Source: an uncultured Paracoccaceae bacterium (GTDB taxonomy: Bacteria > Pseudomonadota > Alphaproteobacteria > Rhodobacterales > Rhodobacteraceae). From it: a stretch of 39,591 nt of DNA. Below, piece after piece: positions 6,669-15,649 of the stretch. The notes under the pieces are model-generated. The model searched no databases and was not told the DNA's origin. It saw only the letters and a program-made list of their open reading frames with translations. The stretch covers positions 1 through 39,591 of the forward strand of contig CAKZVL010000109.1 in assembly GCA_937922155.1 (NCBI GenBank), given 5' to 3'. How positions within the stretch are numbered: position 1 is the stretch's first letter; every line of letters begins with the position of its first letter. Made by a program: the position numbers and the translations under genes.

Positions 6669-9548
6669 CTAGGCTCCCTTACCGTTTGGTGCCAGCGCTT
6701 CGGTAGGCGGATCATCCCGCGATGGGTCGATATCCATCGGATACTCGTCCTCCCGCGACTTGGGCCGCTGCGCCAGTCGCGAGAAACTTTCCAGCGACAG
6801 CATCACAGCCCCAACAACAGAAAGGAACACGCCCACATCAAACAGCGCAGCCGTGGCAAGCTCAAACTCTTGGAACGGCGGAATGCGCACATAGGTAAAA
6901 TCAGACGTCAGGAACGGCTTACCAACAAACCACGACCCGATCCCGGTCAAGCCCGCGATCAACACACCCGCGCCAATCACCCCATGATAGGGATAACGCA
7001 GGCGCGCCGTCGCCCAGCCGATGCCACTGGCCATGTACTGCATCACCACAGCAATCGACACGATCAACCCGGCGATAAACCCACCGCCCGGTTCATTGTG
7101 TCCGCGCAAAAAGATGTAAAAGCCGACCATTAAAACCATCGGCATGATGACACGGGTCAAAACCACCATCATCATCGGATGCTTTGTGCCTGATTGTGGA
7201 CGATCCGGCTTGCGGTTCAGCAACCGCGCCCGCACGGGGCCGTCCAGCAAGGTTTCGGTCAGCGCATAAATCAACAGCGCGGCAATCCCCAAAACGATAA
7301 TCTCGCCATAGGTGTCAAACCCACGAAAATCGACAAGGATCACGTTCACCACATTGGTCCCACCACCGCCTTTATACGAATTGGCCAGATGGAATTCTGA
7401 GATCGGCGTGCTCACCGCGTCGCGCAGCATGTAATGATAGGCGAGCGCAAAGCTTGCCAAACCACCGGCAACCGCAACAGCGCCATCGCGCACCCGGCGC
7501 AAGGTGGAACTTTCGACCGGCGTCGACTTGGGCAGAAAATTCAAGGCCAACAGCAGCAGAATGATCGTCACGACCTCAACCGTGAACTGCGTCATGGCAA
7601 GGTCCGGCGCGCTAAAGAAGACGAAGCCGACCGACACCATCAGCCCAACAATCCCGATCAACATCAGCGAAAGGAACCGATTGCGATGCATGATCACCAA
7701 TCCAATGGTCGCCGCAGCCAGCATCAACCAACCGGCAATGGCCACAGGGCTCGCGCTTTGCATCTCGCGCGTCGGCGCCGCACTCGTCCCTGTCATCCAT
7801 GCGTGAAACCCAACTGCGATAATCGCAATAGATCCAATCGCAGCATAGCGGGAAAAGGCACCGTTGTGCACCGGCAGGGTGATCCCTTGGGCCATGCGTA
7901 CGACAGCGGCAACAATCGCCTCAAAAATCGGCTTTGCCTCTGGCCGTGGCGCAGCGTCCCACAGGCGCAACAACGGGTTGAACACCAGCAACAGGATCAA
8001 ACCACCGACGACCGCAATGATCGACATAAACAGCGCAGGCACCAGCCCGTGCCAGATTTTGAAATACGCCTTTGGCACCTCCGCTGCGTCCCCCAGAACC
8101 GACGCTGTGACAAGTTTTACAAACGGCTCTGCCAAAAACGGCGCAACACCGATCAGCACAACCAACACCACCAGAATGGCAGGCGGCAACCACAGACCCG
8201 CACCCGGATCATGCGGCTTGGCCGGATAACCTTCGCGCACCGGGCCAAGGAAGACATGACCAATCAGGCGGAAACAATAGGCGGCCGAAAACAACGATCC
8301 AAAGGTGGCAAGGGCAGGGACAAGCCACGGTGAATTAAACAAAACCGTATGCGTTGCTTCTTCCAGCATCATCTCTTTGGAGAGGAACCCGTTCAGCAGT
8401 GGAATACCCGCCATCGACAAGGCCGCAAGCGTCGCAATGACAAATGTCACAGGCATCAACTTGCGCAACCCGCCCAGCTTGCGAATGTCACGCGTATGCG
8501 CCTCATGATCAATGATCCCCGCTGACATGAACAAAGCGGCCTTAAACGTCGCGTGGTTCAGGATATGGAACATCGCCGCCATCGCACCAAAGGCTGTGCC
8601 AGTGCCAAGTAACATCGTGATCAACCCAAGGTGACTGACAGTGGAAAACGCCAGCAAGGCTTTGAGGTCATGTTTAAACAGCGCAATCACCGCGCCCAGC
8701 ACCATCGTGACCAGCCCCGCGGTTGTGACAATCACAAACCATTCCGGCGTGCCCGACAGGACAGGCCACATGCGCGCCATCAGGAAAATGCCCGCCTTTA
8801 CCATGGTGGCCGAATGCAAATAGGCCGATACAGGCGTCGGCGCCGCCATCGCGTGCGGCAACCAGAAATGGAACGGGAACTGCGCCGACTTTGTAAAACA
8901 ACCGATTAGGATCAAGATCAGCGCAGGCACATACAATGGATCCGCTTGGATCATCTCGCGGTTCTGCAAAATCACGCTCAGATCATAGCTGCCCACGATC
9001 TGGCCAAGGATCAACATCCCCCCAATCATGGCAAGCCCGCCCATGCCCGTCACCGTCAGCGCCATCCGCGCGCCCTGTCGACCATCGGGTAAGTGTTTCC
9101 AATAGCCAATCAGCAAGAACGACGACAGCGACGTCAATTCCCAAAAAATTAGCAATAGCAATATGTTGTCGCTTAGAACGATACCAACCATCGCGCCTTG
9201 AAACAGCAAAAGGTAGGTAAAGAACTGACCCATATTGTCATCGCGGCTGAGGTAGTTCCGCGCATAGGCAATAATCAAAAGGCCGATCCCAAGGATCAAA
9301 AGCGCAAAGAAAAAGCCCAAGCCATCCAGCATCAGGGTAAAATTCAGCCCCAGCAAGGGCATCCAATCGACGCGGGCCATCACAACCTCGCCCGCCAAAA
9401 CGCTCGGCAAATTGGTCAGCAAACCGATAAAGGCGGCAAGCGATACGGTGAAAGTCACCCCCGCACAGGCAGAGCGACCAGCGGAGTTCATAAGGCCCGG
9501 CAAAAGCGCGCCAAAGAACGGTAACGCAACAATAAAGAAGAGGGACAC
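6669..9548 (-). CDS. mrpA: Mrp/Pha antiporter subunit A fused to subunit B
   Basis: A 959-residue protein. The N-terminal two thirds are NuoL-like, with the conserved glutamate near residue 137 in FWELTSLSSFLLIG and lysine/histidine helix motifs such as KSAQFPFHFWLPHAM. The last 170 residues form an MrpB domain marked by LRGHNEPGGGFIAGL. No separate mrpB gene is present, so this is the fused A/B form known from the rhizobial Pha systems. The start is GTG at 9548, preceded by the strong ribosome binding site AAGGAG. It is the first gene of a six-gene operon that exchanges Na+ or K+ for protons, giving alkali and salt tolerance. The ion preference cannot be read here. Confidence 0.95.
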   Translation of the reverse strand: MSLFFIVALPFFGALLPGLMNSAGRSACAGVTFTVSLAAFIGLLTNLPSVLAGEVVMARVDWMPLLGLNFTLMLDGLGFFFALLILGIGLLIIAYARNYLSRDDNMGQFFTYLLLFQGAMVGIVLSDNILLLLIFWELTSLSSFLLIGYWKHLPDGRQGARMALTVTGMGGLAMIGGMLILGQIVGSYDLSVILQNREMIQADPLYVPALILILIGCFTKSAQFPFHFWLPHAMAAPTPVSAYLHSATMVKAGIFLMARMWPVLSGTPEWFVIVTTAGLVTMVLGAVIALFKHDLKALLAFSTVSHLGLITMLLGTGTAFGAMAAMFHILNHATFKAALFMSAGIIDHEAHTRDIRKLGGLRKLMPVTFVIATLAALSMAGIPLLNGFLSKEMMLEEATHTVLFNSPWLVPALATFGSLFSAAYCFRLIGHVFLGPVREGYPAKPHDPGAGLWLPPAILVVLVVLIGVAPFLAEPFVKLVTASVLGDAAEVPKAYFKIWHGLVPALFMSIIAVVGGLILLLVFNPLLRLWDAAPRPEAKPIFEAIVAAVVRMAQGITLPVHNGAFSRYAAIGSIAIIAVGFHAWMTGTSAAPTREMQSASPVAIAGWLMLAAATIGLVIMHRNRFLSLMLIGIVGLMVSVGFVFFSAPDLAMTQFTVEVVTIILLLLALNFLPKSTPVESSTLRRVRDGAVAVAGGLASFALAYHYMLRDAVSTPISEFHLANSYKGGGGTNVVNVILVDFRGFDTYGEIIVLGIAALLIYALTETLLDGPVRARLLNRKPDRPQSGTKHPMMMVVLTRVIMPMVLMVGFYIFLRGHNEPGGGFIAGLIVSIAVVMQYMASGIGWATARLRYPYHGVIGAGVLIAGLTGIGSWFVGKPFLTSDFTYVRIPPFQEFELATAALFDVGVFLSVVGAVMLSLESFSRLAQRPKSREDEYPMDIDPSRDDPPTEALAPNGKGA

Positions 9549-9620
9549 GCGAGCTCCTTGGTCAATTCGGCCTAAGATGCCCTAAAACTGCATTCCGCGC
9601 CGCAGAATTCAAGACCAATC

Positions 9621-9633
9621 GACAAATTTTGTC
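9621..9633. promoter_or_regulatory. Small dyad in the mrp/thioesterase divergent region
   Basis: The 259-base region 9549-9807 between mrpA and the YciA-like gene contains the dyad GACAAA-T-TTTGTC at 9621-9633, about 75 bases upstream of the mrpA start, and the 8-base palindrome GAATATTC at 9636-9643. I found no convincing -35/-10 pair. A regulator site for the mrp operon is possible but unproven. Nothing else is recognised in this region. Confidence 0.3.
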
Positions 9634-9807
9634 AGGAATATTCGGCTTTTTCGCGCCGTCTAAACCCGCAGATACTAAAAATCGCAAAAGGGCCCTGTTA
9701 TGCGCTGCAAAATCGCGGTCTCAACCACGTGATCCGCACGCCATTGCCCTCGCACTCAAAACTTCATAGGCCGCTTTCACGCCTTCCCCTCAGTCATAGG
9801 TATCGCG

Positions 9808-10242
9808 ATGAGCACAGACACCAGAATTACGCTAGAACATGCCAAAGACCGTGCCGCCCATGGACGCCAACAAGACGCTGGCGTGCTTGTCATCCGCACG
9901 ATCGCCATGCCCGCCGACACCAACCCTGCGGGCGACATCTTTGGTGGCTGGATCATGTCGCAGATGGACCTTGCCGCAGGCAACATGGCAGGCCGCGTGT
10001 CGCAAGGGCGTAGCGCAACTGTCGCGGTTGAGGCCATGCACTTTCTCAGACCGGTCAAAGTCGGTGACGAAGTCACGCTCTATGCCACGCTCACAGATGT
10101 CGGTCGAACTTCCATGCGCGTGCATGTCGATGTCTGGGCGCGCTCGCGTTACAGCAAAGATGGCGCCAAGGTCACAGAGGCTGAATTCGTCTTTGTCGCC
10201 TTGGACGATCAAGGTGCGCCGCGTCAAATTTCCAGCGATTAG
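9808..10242 (+). CDS. yciA: Acyl-CoA thioesterase, YciA type
   Basis: A 144-residue hotdog-fold acyl-CoA thioesterase of the YciA/cytosolic acyl-CoA hydrolase family, which cleaves a broad range of acyl-CoAs in the cytoplasm. The catalytic block NPAGDIFGGWIMSQMDLA (about residues 38-55) is a near-perfect family signature, followed by VAVEAMHFLRPVKVGD. An AGG at 9798-9800 precedes the ATG. It appears to be a single-gene unit with a weak hairpin after the stop. The gene symbol is by similarity to E. coli yciA. Confidence 0.93.
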   Translation: MSTDTRITLEHAKDRAAHGRQQDAGVLVIRTIAMPADTNPAGDIFGGWIMSQMDLAAGNMAGRVSQGRSATVAVEAMHFLRPVKVGDEVTLYATLTDVGRTSMRVHVDVWARSRYSKDGAKVTEAEFVFVALDDQGAPRQISSD

Positions 10243-10259
10243 ACCTCGGATCACGGTCC

Positions 10260-10280
10260 TGTCCGGGCGTGCTCCGGACA
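10260..10280 (+). terminator. Possible terminator after the YciA-type gene
   Basis: TGTCCGG (10260-10266) pairs perfectly with CCGGACA (10274-10280) across a 7-base loop. The downstream sequence is only modestly T-rich, so termination may be weak or factor-dependent. Confidence 0.45.
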
Positions 10281-10368
10281 AGGCTTCACCGTTTCTTAAC
10301 CAATCCGTTCACCTCTCGTTAACAAATCCACCGTGCGCTGCGTTAATCCCCGGTTCGGCGCACAAGCG

Positions 10369-10401
10369 GTGTACGCGCTGTGTACAGGGTGTGTACGGGC
10401 T
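10369..10401. repeat. Three tandem 11-base repeats (GTGTACNNGNT)
   Basis: Three consecutive 11-base units each begin GTGTAC: 10369-10379, 10380-10390 and 10391-10401. A fourth unit may be decaying (GTGGCGC, from 10402). They lie about 270 bases upstream of the sugar-binding protein gene in a 426-base non-coding stretch. The spacing is close to one DNA helical turn, so a protein could contact the same face repeatedly. The function is unknown. Confidence 0.6.
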
Positions 10402-10456
10402 GTGGCGCAGCAAAGCTCTTTGCAGCAAGGGCGTTAACCAGAATCACGCCAAAATC

Positions 10457-10472
10457 CGGTGAACGTTCACCG
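10457..10472. promoter_or_regulatory. Perfect 16-base palindrome, LacI-type operator candidate
   Basis: CGGTGAACGTTCACCG is a perfect 16-base palindrome with the central AACGTT step typical of LacI-family operators. A second AACGTT follows at once. It sits about 210 bases upstream of the sugar-binding protein start and about 30 bases upstream of a possible -35 box. No LacI-type regulator gene is in the window, so the cognate protein must be encoded elsewhere if this is an operator. Confidence 0.55.
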
Positions 10473-10503
10473 AACGTTGCATCCCATCGGGCATGGATTG
10501 CGT

Positions 10504-10532
10504 TTGACAGCTTTCGATTTGGGGTTAAGCTG
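10504..10532 (+). promoter_or_regulatory. Possible promoter of the mannoside operon
   Basis: A perfect -35 box TTGACA (10504-10509) is followed, after 17 bases, by AAGCTG (10527-10532), a poor -10. A start near 10540 would give a leader of about 130 bases. The weak -10 suggests either dependence on an activator or a different true promoter. Confidence 0.4.
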
Positions 10533-10668
10533 CTCAAACGCGCTAGGGGAAATCCGACAAATTCTGCATGCAGGCCAAGGTTTCTTTGACGCAAGACTGT
10601 AGGTGGCAATCGCCCCCTGCTTTCGAAAGAGGATCGAATAAACATCACTTTCACGGGAGGAATTTTTG

Positions 10669-11964
10669 ATGTTGGACTTACTGAAATTGTCAGGACGCGC
10701 AAAAGCCGTTGGCTGCGCATCGCTGATCGCGCTCACCACCGCGTCAATGGCACAAGCCGTCGAACTCGACATGATGATGAGCGACGTTGATGCCAAAGCC
10801 GGGCTTCTGTCTGAAATGATGGACCGCTATATGGCTGAAAATCCAGACGTCACAATCACTTTGAATATGGTGGGTTACGACGTGATCCGAGACCAGCTGT
10901 CGATCCAGCTTGAGGCCGGTGCAGGACCTGATCTTGCCTTCGTCACAACGCTTGGCCTTTTGCGCCCTTACTATGTTGACCTGACACCACACGTGGACGC
11001 CGCCGCTTGGGAAGAAGCTTACGGCGCGGTTCTTCCATGGTATCGCGCAGGTCAGCCCGGAGGGATCTTTGCGTTCCACTCTGAAATGACAGTGACAGGT
11101 CCATACGTGAACCTCACCATGTTCGAAGAAGCCGGCGTTGACCTACCAGAGGCAGGCGCGACTTGGGAAGACTGGGCCGCCGCAACACAAGAAGTTATGG
11201 AAGGCACAGGCAGCTATGCAGGCATGGTCATGGACCGTTCCGGCCACCGGATTGCAGGCCCAGCAATGTCATATGGTGCAGCCTATTATGACGCTGATGG
11301 CAACTTCATTGTGGATGATGGTTTCAAGGCGTTTGCTGGCCTGATGAAAGACTGGCACGACAGCGGTTTGATGCCACCTGACATCTGGCCTGCCGTGTCC
11401 GGATCAAAATATGCCAACGGCAATGAAATGTTTTTTAGCCAGGATGTCCCGTTCTACATGTCCGGCTCATGGAATACAGGTAATGTTCAGGCCAACGTCG
11501 GCGATGAATTTGACTGGGCCGTTGTTCCTGTCCCGTGTGGTCCAGCCGGTTGTGGCATCATGCCCGGTGGCTCCGGTCTTGTGGCATTTGGCAGCGGCGA
11601 CGCTGAAAAAGAAGCCGCAGCAGCCCAATTCGTTGCATGGATGGGCGCAGAAGAACAAGCCCGCGAATGGTACTCTAAAACCTTCGCGATCCCAGCACAC
11701 AGCAAGCTTCAGGCCGAAGGTCTTGACTATGCAGGTGCAGGCGCTGTGCCAGCCGTTTCAGATGGTCTAAACGCCTTTACCGCGATGGCAGCTGTGGCAG
11801 CGGAAACAACACCGCAGGCCTATCAGCTTCAGGGGGATGCCAAGAACGGCATCGCGTTCAATGCCGCCGTCACCTACATCGGCAGCGCGCTTGCGGGTGA
11901 GCTGACAATGGATGAAGCCTTTGAAAAGATCGAAGAAGAATTCGCGGCTGCTAACAGCCAGTAA
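10669..11964 (+). CDS. Sugar ABC transporter substrate-binding protein (CUT1, family 1)
   Basis: A 431-residue extracellular solute-binding protein that would capture an oligosaccharide or glycoside in the periplasm and deliver it to the permeases that follow. A signal peptide is evident: a basic start, the hydrophobic stretch CASLIALTTASM, then AQA before VEL, with probable cleavage near residue 30. The block GAGPDLAFV (about residue 85) is typical of the MalE-like fold. I chose the ATG at 10669 because GGGAGGA lies 7 bases before it; a TTG one codon earlier is unlikely. It is the first gene of a nine-gene operon and is separated from the permeases by a stable hairpin. Confidence 0.92.
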   Translation: MLDLLKLSGRAKAVGCASLIALTTASMAQAVELDMMMSDVDAKAGLLSEMMDRYMAENPDVTITLNMVGYDVIRDQLSIQLEAGAGPDLAFVTTLGLLRPYYVDLTPHVDAAAWEEAYGAVLPWYRAGQPGGIFAFHSEMTVTGPYVNLTMFEEAGVDLPEAGATWEDWAAATQEVMEGTGSYAGMVMDRSGHRIAGPAMSYGAAYYDADGNFIVDDGFKAFAGLMKDWHDSGLMPPDIWPAVSGSKYANGNEMFFSQDVPFYMSGSWNTGNVQANVGDEFDWAVVPVPCGPAGCGIMPGGSGLVAFGSGDAEKEAAAAQFVAWMGAEEQAREWYSKTFAIPAHSKLQAEGLDYAGAGAVPAVSDGLNAFTAMAAVAAETTPQAYQLQGDAKNGIAFNAAVTYIGSALAGELTMDEAFEKIEEEFAAANSQ

Positions 11965-11985
11965 TTCTTACAATTTTTAAAAATG

Positions 11986-12011
11986 AACCAAAGGCGTACG
12001 CGCCTTTGGTT
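11986..12011 (+). terminator. Hairpin between binding-protein and permease genes
   Basis: An 11-bp perfect stem pairs AACCAAAGGCG (11986-11996) with CGCCTTTGGTT (12001-12011) around a TACG loop. No long T tract follows. It therefore probably acts as a partial terminator or an mRNA 3' stabiliser that lets the binding protein be made in excess of the permeases, as known for malE-malF. Confidence 0.75.
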
Positions 12012-12059
12012 TGGCATACCACCAGCGGATTTAACCTCAAGATAAGGCAGTAATTCCCT

Positions 12060-13484
12060 ATGACGCTTGCGGGCATCCTTCTACTGGTCATCGGCGTTCT
12101 TTGGATTGGTGGCGGTACGCTTTGGCTCTTGGCCAGACGGCGTTACAAAATTTACCAGATACCCAGCTTTGCGATGGATTTGATCGGATTTCCCGTGGAG
12201 ATCGCGCAATCGATCTGGGGCAGGGGCGCTGTGCCTTATGCGTTTTTGCTGCCCAATATGCTGATCTTTGGCTGCTTTACCTTCTCGCCAATGATCTTGA
12301 ATTTCTTTGTCTCGATGACAGACGGCACGTCCATTTCGCTGTTTGATCGACCATGGATCGGTTTCGCCAAATACACAGAGATTTTCGACTGCGAAAGCAT
12401 CTTTGTCCCTAAAAGCTGCAGCAACGCAGGCTTCAACTTTTGGACCGGCATGTTCAACACGCTCTGGTTCGTGGCGATCCAAGTGCCCATTCTTTGTGCC
12501 GTCGCTTTGATCACGGCGCTCGTCGTCAACAAGAACATCAAAGGGCGCGGCCTGTGGCGTGCGATGTTCTTTTATCCTGTGATGCTCTCCCCCGTCGTCA
12601 TCGCCAACATCTGGAACTGGGTCTTGCACCGCAAAGGCGTACTGAACGAAGCCATCGGCGGGGCAAGTGACACAATGACCGGCTTGGCGGGTATGGCCGG
12701 GTTTGACATGGTCATGACGATCCTGCTGGCCGTGGTCCTGATGTTCGTCAGTGAACGCGCCTTGCGGTTCGGCAAGATACCCGCACTGCCGTGGACGGCT
12801 TTGTTTGGCGCTCTTTTTGCCATGTTGTTCGCATGGGCCAATCCGCTCAGCCTCCTCGAACTGCCGGGCAGCTTTTGGGTGGGTGTCGCCTTGGCGTCTG
12901 TCCTCTGCTGGATGGTCTCCGTACAGCATCCATTTGCGCGGCATCTCTTCTTTGTCTTCTGTGCCGCCGCCGCGCTTTTGCTGCTCTCGATCCAGTTTGA
13001 TGCCGTCTTTGATTTCGGTCGCTATAGTCCGGTCAACTGGCTCGTGACACCCAACACCAACTGGCCATTCTTCTGGCTCGTCTTCGTCTTCACGTGGAGC
13101 CATATGGGCTTTTACATGTTGATCCTGCTGGCCGGGTTGCAAGCCATCCCAAGCGACCTTTATGAGGCCGCAAAGATGGACGCGACAAGCGCGCCGCGCA
13201 CCTTCTATCGCATCACCCTCCCGCTGGTCATGCCGACGCTAACAGTGGTCGTGGTCCTTAGCCTGATCCGCAGCTTTCAGATCTTTGATGAGGTCTATTT
13301 GCTCACCGGCGGTGGGCCGGGGCGCGATACCTATATGATCGTGCAAAACTTTTATGAGGTCGCGTTCACCAACTCCGTGCCCGACTATGGCCAAGCGGCC
13401 GCAGGCTCTGTCCTCATGGCAGTTGTCATCGCTGTCTTCACCTTCTTTCAGCTGTGGATCACCCGCCGCCAGTCGGAGTTTTAA
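12060..13484 (+). CDS. Sugar ABC transporter permease, MalF/AglF-like, with a large hydrophobic insertion
   Basis: A 474-residue inner-membrane permease of a CUT1 importer. The core is normal: GRGLWRAMFFYPVMLSPVV (near residue 162), the ATPase-contacting EAA loop EAAKMDATSAPRTFYRITLP (near 369), and FQIFDEVYLLTGGGPGRDT (near 405). The protein is unusually long because about 100 residues are inserted between GVLNEAIG (near 193) and VNWLVTP (near 325). The insert reads as about four additional hydrophobic segments. The nearest pattern I recognise is AglF of the alpha-glucoside importers, which to my knowledge lacks this insert. The next permease gene begins three bases after the stop. Confidence 0.9.
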   Translation: MTLAGILLLVIGVLWIGGGTLWLLARRRYKIYQIPSFAMDLIGFPVEIAQSIWGRGAVPYAFLLPNMLIFGCFTFSPMILNFFVSMTDGTSISLFDRPWIGFAKYTEIFDCESIFVPKSCSNAGFNFWTGMFNTLWFVAIQVPILCAVALITALVVNKNIKGRGLWRAMFFYPVMLSPVVIANIWNWVLHRKGVLNEAIGGASDTMTGLAGMAGFDMVMTILLAVVLMFVSERALRFGKIPALPWTALFGALFAMLFAWANPLSLLELPGSFWVGVALASVLCWMVSVQHPFARHLFFVFCAAAALLLLSIQFDAVFDFGRYSPVNWLVTPNTNWPFFWLVFVFTWSHMGFYMLILLAGLQAIPSDLYEAAKMDATSAPRTFYRITLPLVMPTLTVVVVLSLIRSFQIFDEVYLLTGGGPGRDTYMIVQNFYEVAFTNSVPDYGQAAAGSVLMAVVIAVFTFFQLWITRRQSEF

Positions 13485-13487
13485 GGT

Positions 13488-14570
13488 ATGGGACGCGTCA
13501 CAACTTTCCTAACCCGCACCAATGGCGGCACCGACAGCGCACAAAAGATCGGCGTAACCGATGTGCTGGCCTACAGCTATCTTTTGCTTGGCGTGTTGAT
13601 CATTCTGGTGCCTGTCTTCTGGACGTTCTTTAGCTCGCTCAAGCCTGAACGCGCGATCGACAACTTTGACACGAGACTGCTGCCCATCGCGCAGATCGAG
13701 GCGGATATTGAAGGCGTCGGCACCAAAACCGTTTGGGAATACACCGCCGAGGACGGCACCGTCACAGATGTCTATAAGGCCGGCCCAACGCGCCGTGAAA
13801 CCGACGTCGCCCCAATCAATGACCCCACCAATATCGAAGCGGTTGATCGTGATCGACTGGCCCCGTCAGAAGAAATGCGCGTCGCGACTGAAAATTACCT
13901 CGACCCGATCCTGAAACGAAACGGGCAGACCAATTTCCAGTTCGGCACATACTTGTTTAACTCGGTTTTCATCACGGTCGCGGCGACCTTGATCACCCTA
14001 CTAATCAACGCGATGGCCGCCTTTGCCTTATCCAAATACCGGTTCAAAGGGCGCCTAACCTTTACCCTTTTGATCGTCGCCACACTTTTGATCCCATCGT
14101 CAATTATCCTTGTTTCCCTATTCTTTGTGGTCTGGACATTTGGCATTTTCGGCTCTCTCTGGGGGGTGATCATCCCCGCCGCCGCCACGCCCACTGGCGT
14201 CTTTTTGCTGCGCCAATACATGCTGACCATTCCCGATGAACTGCTAGAGGCTGCGCGCATGGATGCTGCCAGCGAATGGCGCATTTTTTGGCGTATCGTT
14301 TTGCCGCTGTCGCTGCCCGCACTTTCGGTTCTAGCGATCCTCAGCGTAATCTGGCGCTGGAACGATTTCCTATGGCCGCTGATCGTGCTGATCTCTGACC
14401 CGGCAAAACACACGATCCAATTGGGCCTGACCCAGTACGCGGGCGAATTTGACCAAGACTTCCATTACATCCTTGCCATGACCGTGGTGTCGCTGATCCC
14501 GATCACCTTGGTGTTCATCTGGCTGCAACGCTTCATCACGACCGGCATCGCCACGACAGGACTGAAATGA
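13488..14570 (+). CDS. Sugar ABC transporter permease, MalG/AglG-like
   Basis: A 360-residue permease that would pair with the preceding gene product. TM1 lies at about residues 27-47. It is followed by a hydrophilic segment of about 95 residues predicted to lie in the periplasm, then a standard five-helix MalG-type core. The EAA loop is EAARMDAASEWRIFWRIVLP (near residue 254). A long loop after TM1 is also known in AglG-type permeases. It begins three bases after the previous gene, with GGAG about 8 bases upstream, and its stop overlaps the ATPase start by four bases. Confidence 0.92.
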   Translation: MGRVTTFLTRTNGGTDSAQKIGVTDVLAYSYLLLGVLIILVPVFWTFFSSLKPERAIDNFDTRLLPIAQIEADIEGVGTKTVWEYTAEDGTVTDVYKAGPTRRETDVAPINDPTNIEAVDRDRLAPSEEMRVATENYLDPILKRNGQTNFQFGTYLFNSVFITVAATLITLLINAMAAFALSKYRFKGRLTFTLLIVATLLIPSSIILVSLFFVVWTFGIFGSLWGVIIPAAATPTGVFLLRQYMLTIPDELLEAARMDAASEWRIFWRIVLPLSLPALSVLAILSVIWRWNDFLWPLIVLISDPAKHTIQLGLTQYAGEFDQDFHYILAMTVVSLIPITLVFIWLQRFITTGIATTGLK

Positions 14571-15649
14571 CCAACACACCCCACGCCCTAGAGCTGAAAA
14601 ACATCAAAAAGTCATTCGGATCGGTGGATGTGATCCACGGGATCGACCTGGAAATCGCTGAGGGTGAATTCGTTGTTTTTGTTGGCCCCTCCGGCTGCGG
14701 AAAATCCACGCTGTTGCGCCTGATCGCTGGGCTGGACGATCCGACCTCGGGCGATATCCAGCTGCAAGGAAACCGGGTCAACAATGTGCCAGCCTCCGAA
14801 CGCGGGCTCAGCATGGTGTTCCAATCCTACGCGCTCTATCCGCATATGTCGGTGCGATCGAACCTCTCGTTTGGATTGGAAAACGTCCGCATGCCGCGCG
14901 AAGAAATCGCGCGCCGCGTGGATGAGGCAGCCGCGCTTTTGCAAATCGACCAATTGATGGATCGCCGCCCCGGTCAGCTGTCCGGTGGGCAACGCCAGCG
15001 GGTCGCGATTGGCCGCGCGATTGTGCGCGAGCCGGTGATCTTTTTGTTCGATGAACCGCTGTCAAACCTAGACGCCGAATTGCGTTTGCAAATGCGGGTG
15101 GAAATCTCAGACCTGCACGCCAAGCTTGGCAACACGATGATCTACGTCACCCACGACCAGACCGAAGCGATGACAATGGCCGACCGCATCGTCGTGCTGC
15201 GCGGTGGCAATATCGAACAGGTGGGCAAACCGCTCGACCTATATAACCACCCGGCCAATAAGTTTGTCGCAGGATTTATCGGCGCCCCGCAAATGAATTT
15301 TCTGAGCGGGGCTGTCAGCGGCAAGACCCTGACGCTGGGCAATGGTATCAGCTACGACGTGCCCCTGCAGGATCCATTCGACGGCCCCGTGACGCTTGGC
15401 ATAAGGCCCGAGGTGATTGCGGTCTCCCTTGATGGAAAGGGCGATCAGCAGATCACGGTTCAAAACTATGAACAGCTCGGCTCTGTCACTTATATCTACG
15501 GGGCGTTTGAAAACGGGGAAACCTTGACGGTTCAAGTCGGCCAACAAATCCCGCTCAAGCGTAACCAAACCCTAGGTGTGACGCTTAATCCCAGTGATTT
15601 CCATATCTTCGGCGGCAAAGGCGATGTGTCACTGCCAATGGTGCGTTGA
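14567..15649 (+). CDS. Sugar ABC transporter ATPase, MalK/UgpC-like
   Basis: A 360-residue ATP-hydrolysing subunit that powers the importer from the cytoplasmic side. The Walker A motif GPSGCGKST lies at residues 40-48, the ABC signature LSGGQRQR at 138-145, Walker B ending in FLFDEP near 159-164, and the switch histidine in YVTHDQTEAM. The C-terminal 120 residues form the TOBE/MOP-like regulatory domain of the CUT1 ATPases. Four-base overlap with the upstream permease and an overlap with the downstream oxidoreductase (TGATG) show tight coupling. Confidence 0.95.
   Translation: MTNTPHALELKNIKKSFGSVDVIHGIDLEIAEGEFVVFVGPSGCGKSTLLRLIAGLDDPTSGDIQLQGNRVNNVPASERGLSMVFQSYALYPHMSVRSNLSFGLENVRMPREEIARRVDEAAALLQIDQLMDRRPGQLSGGQRQRVAIGRAIVREPVIFLFDEPLSNLDAELRLQMRVEISDLHAKLGNTMIYVTHDQTEAMTMADRIVVLRGGNIEQVGKPLDLYNHPANKFVAGFIGAPQMNFLSGAVSGKTLTLGNGISYDVPLQDPFDGPVTLGIRPEVIAVSLDGKGDQQITVQNYEQLGSVTYIYGAFENGETLTVQVGQQIPLKRNQTLGVTLNPSDFHIFGGKGDVSLPMVR

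Noticed and set aside
7434-8333. Plus-strand open frame of 299 codons opposite mrpA
   Set aside because: Extreme Arg/Gln/His content with no motif; it is the antisense shadow of the membrane protein gene.
12081-13142. Long minus-strand open frame (353 codons) opposite the first sugar permease
   Set aside because: Its composition (His, Gln, Arg, Asp-rich) is what the antisense of a hydrophobic gene gives. The plus-strand permease has clear family motifs.
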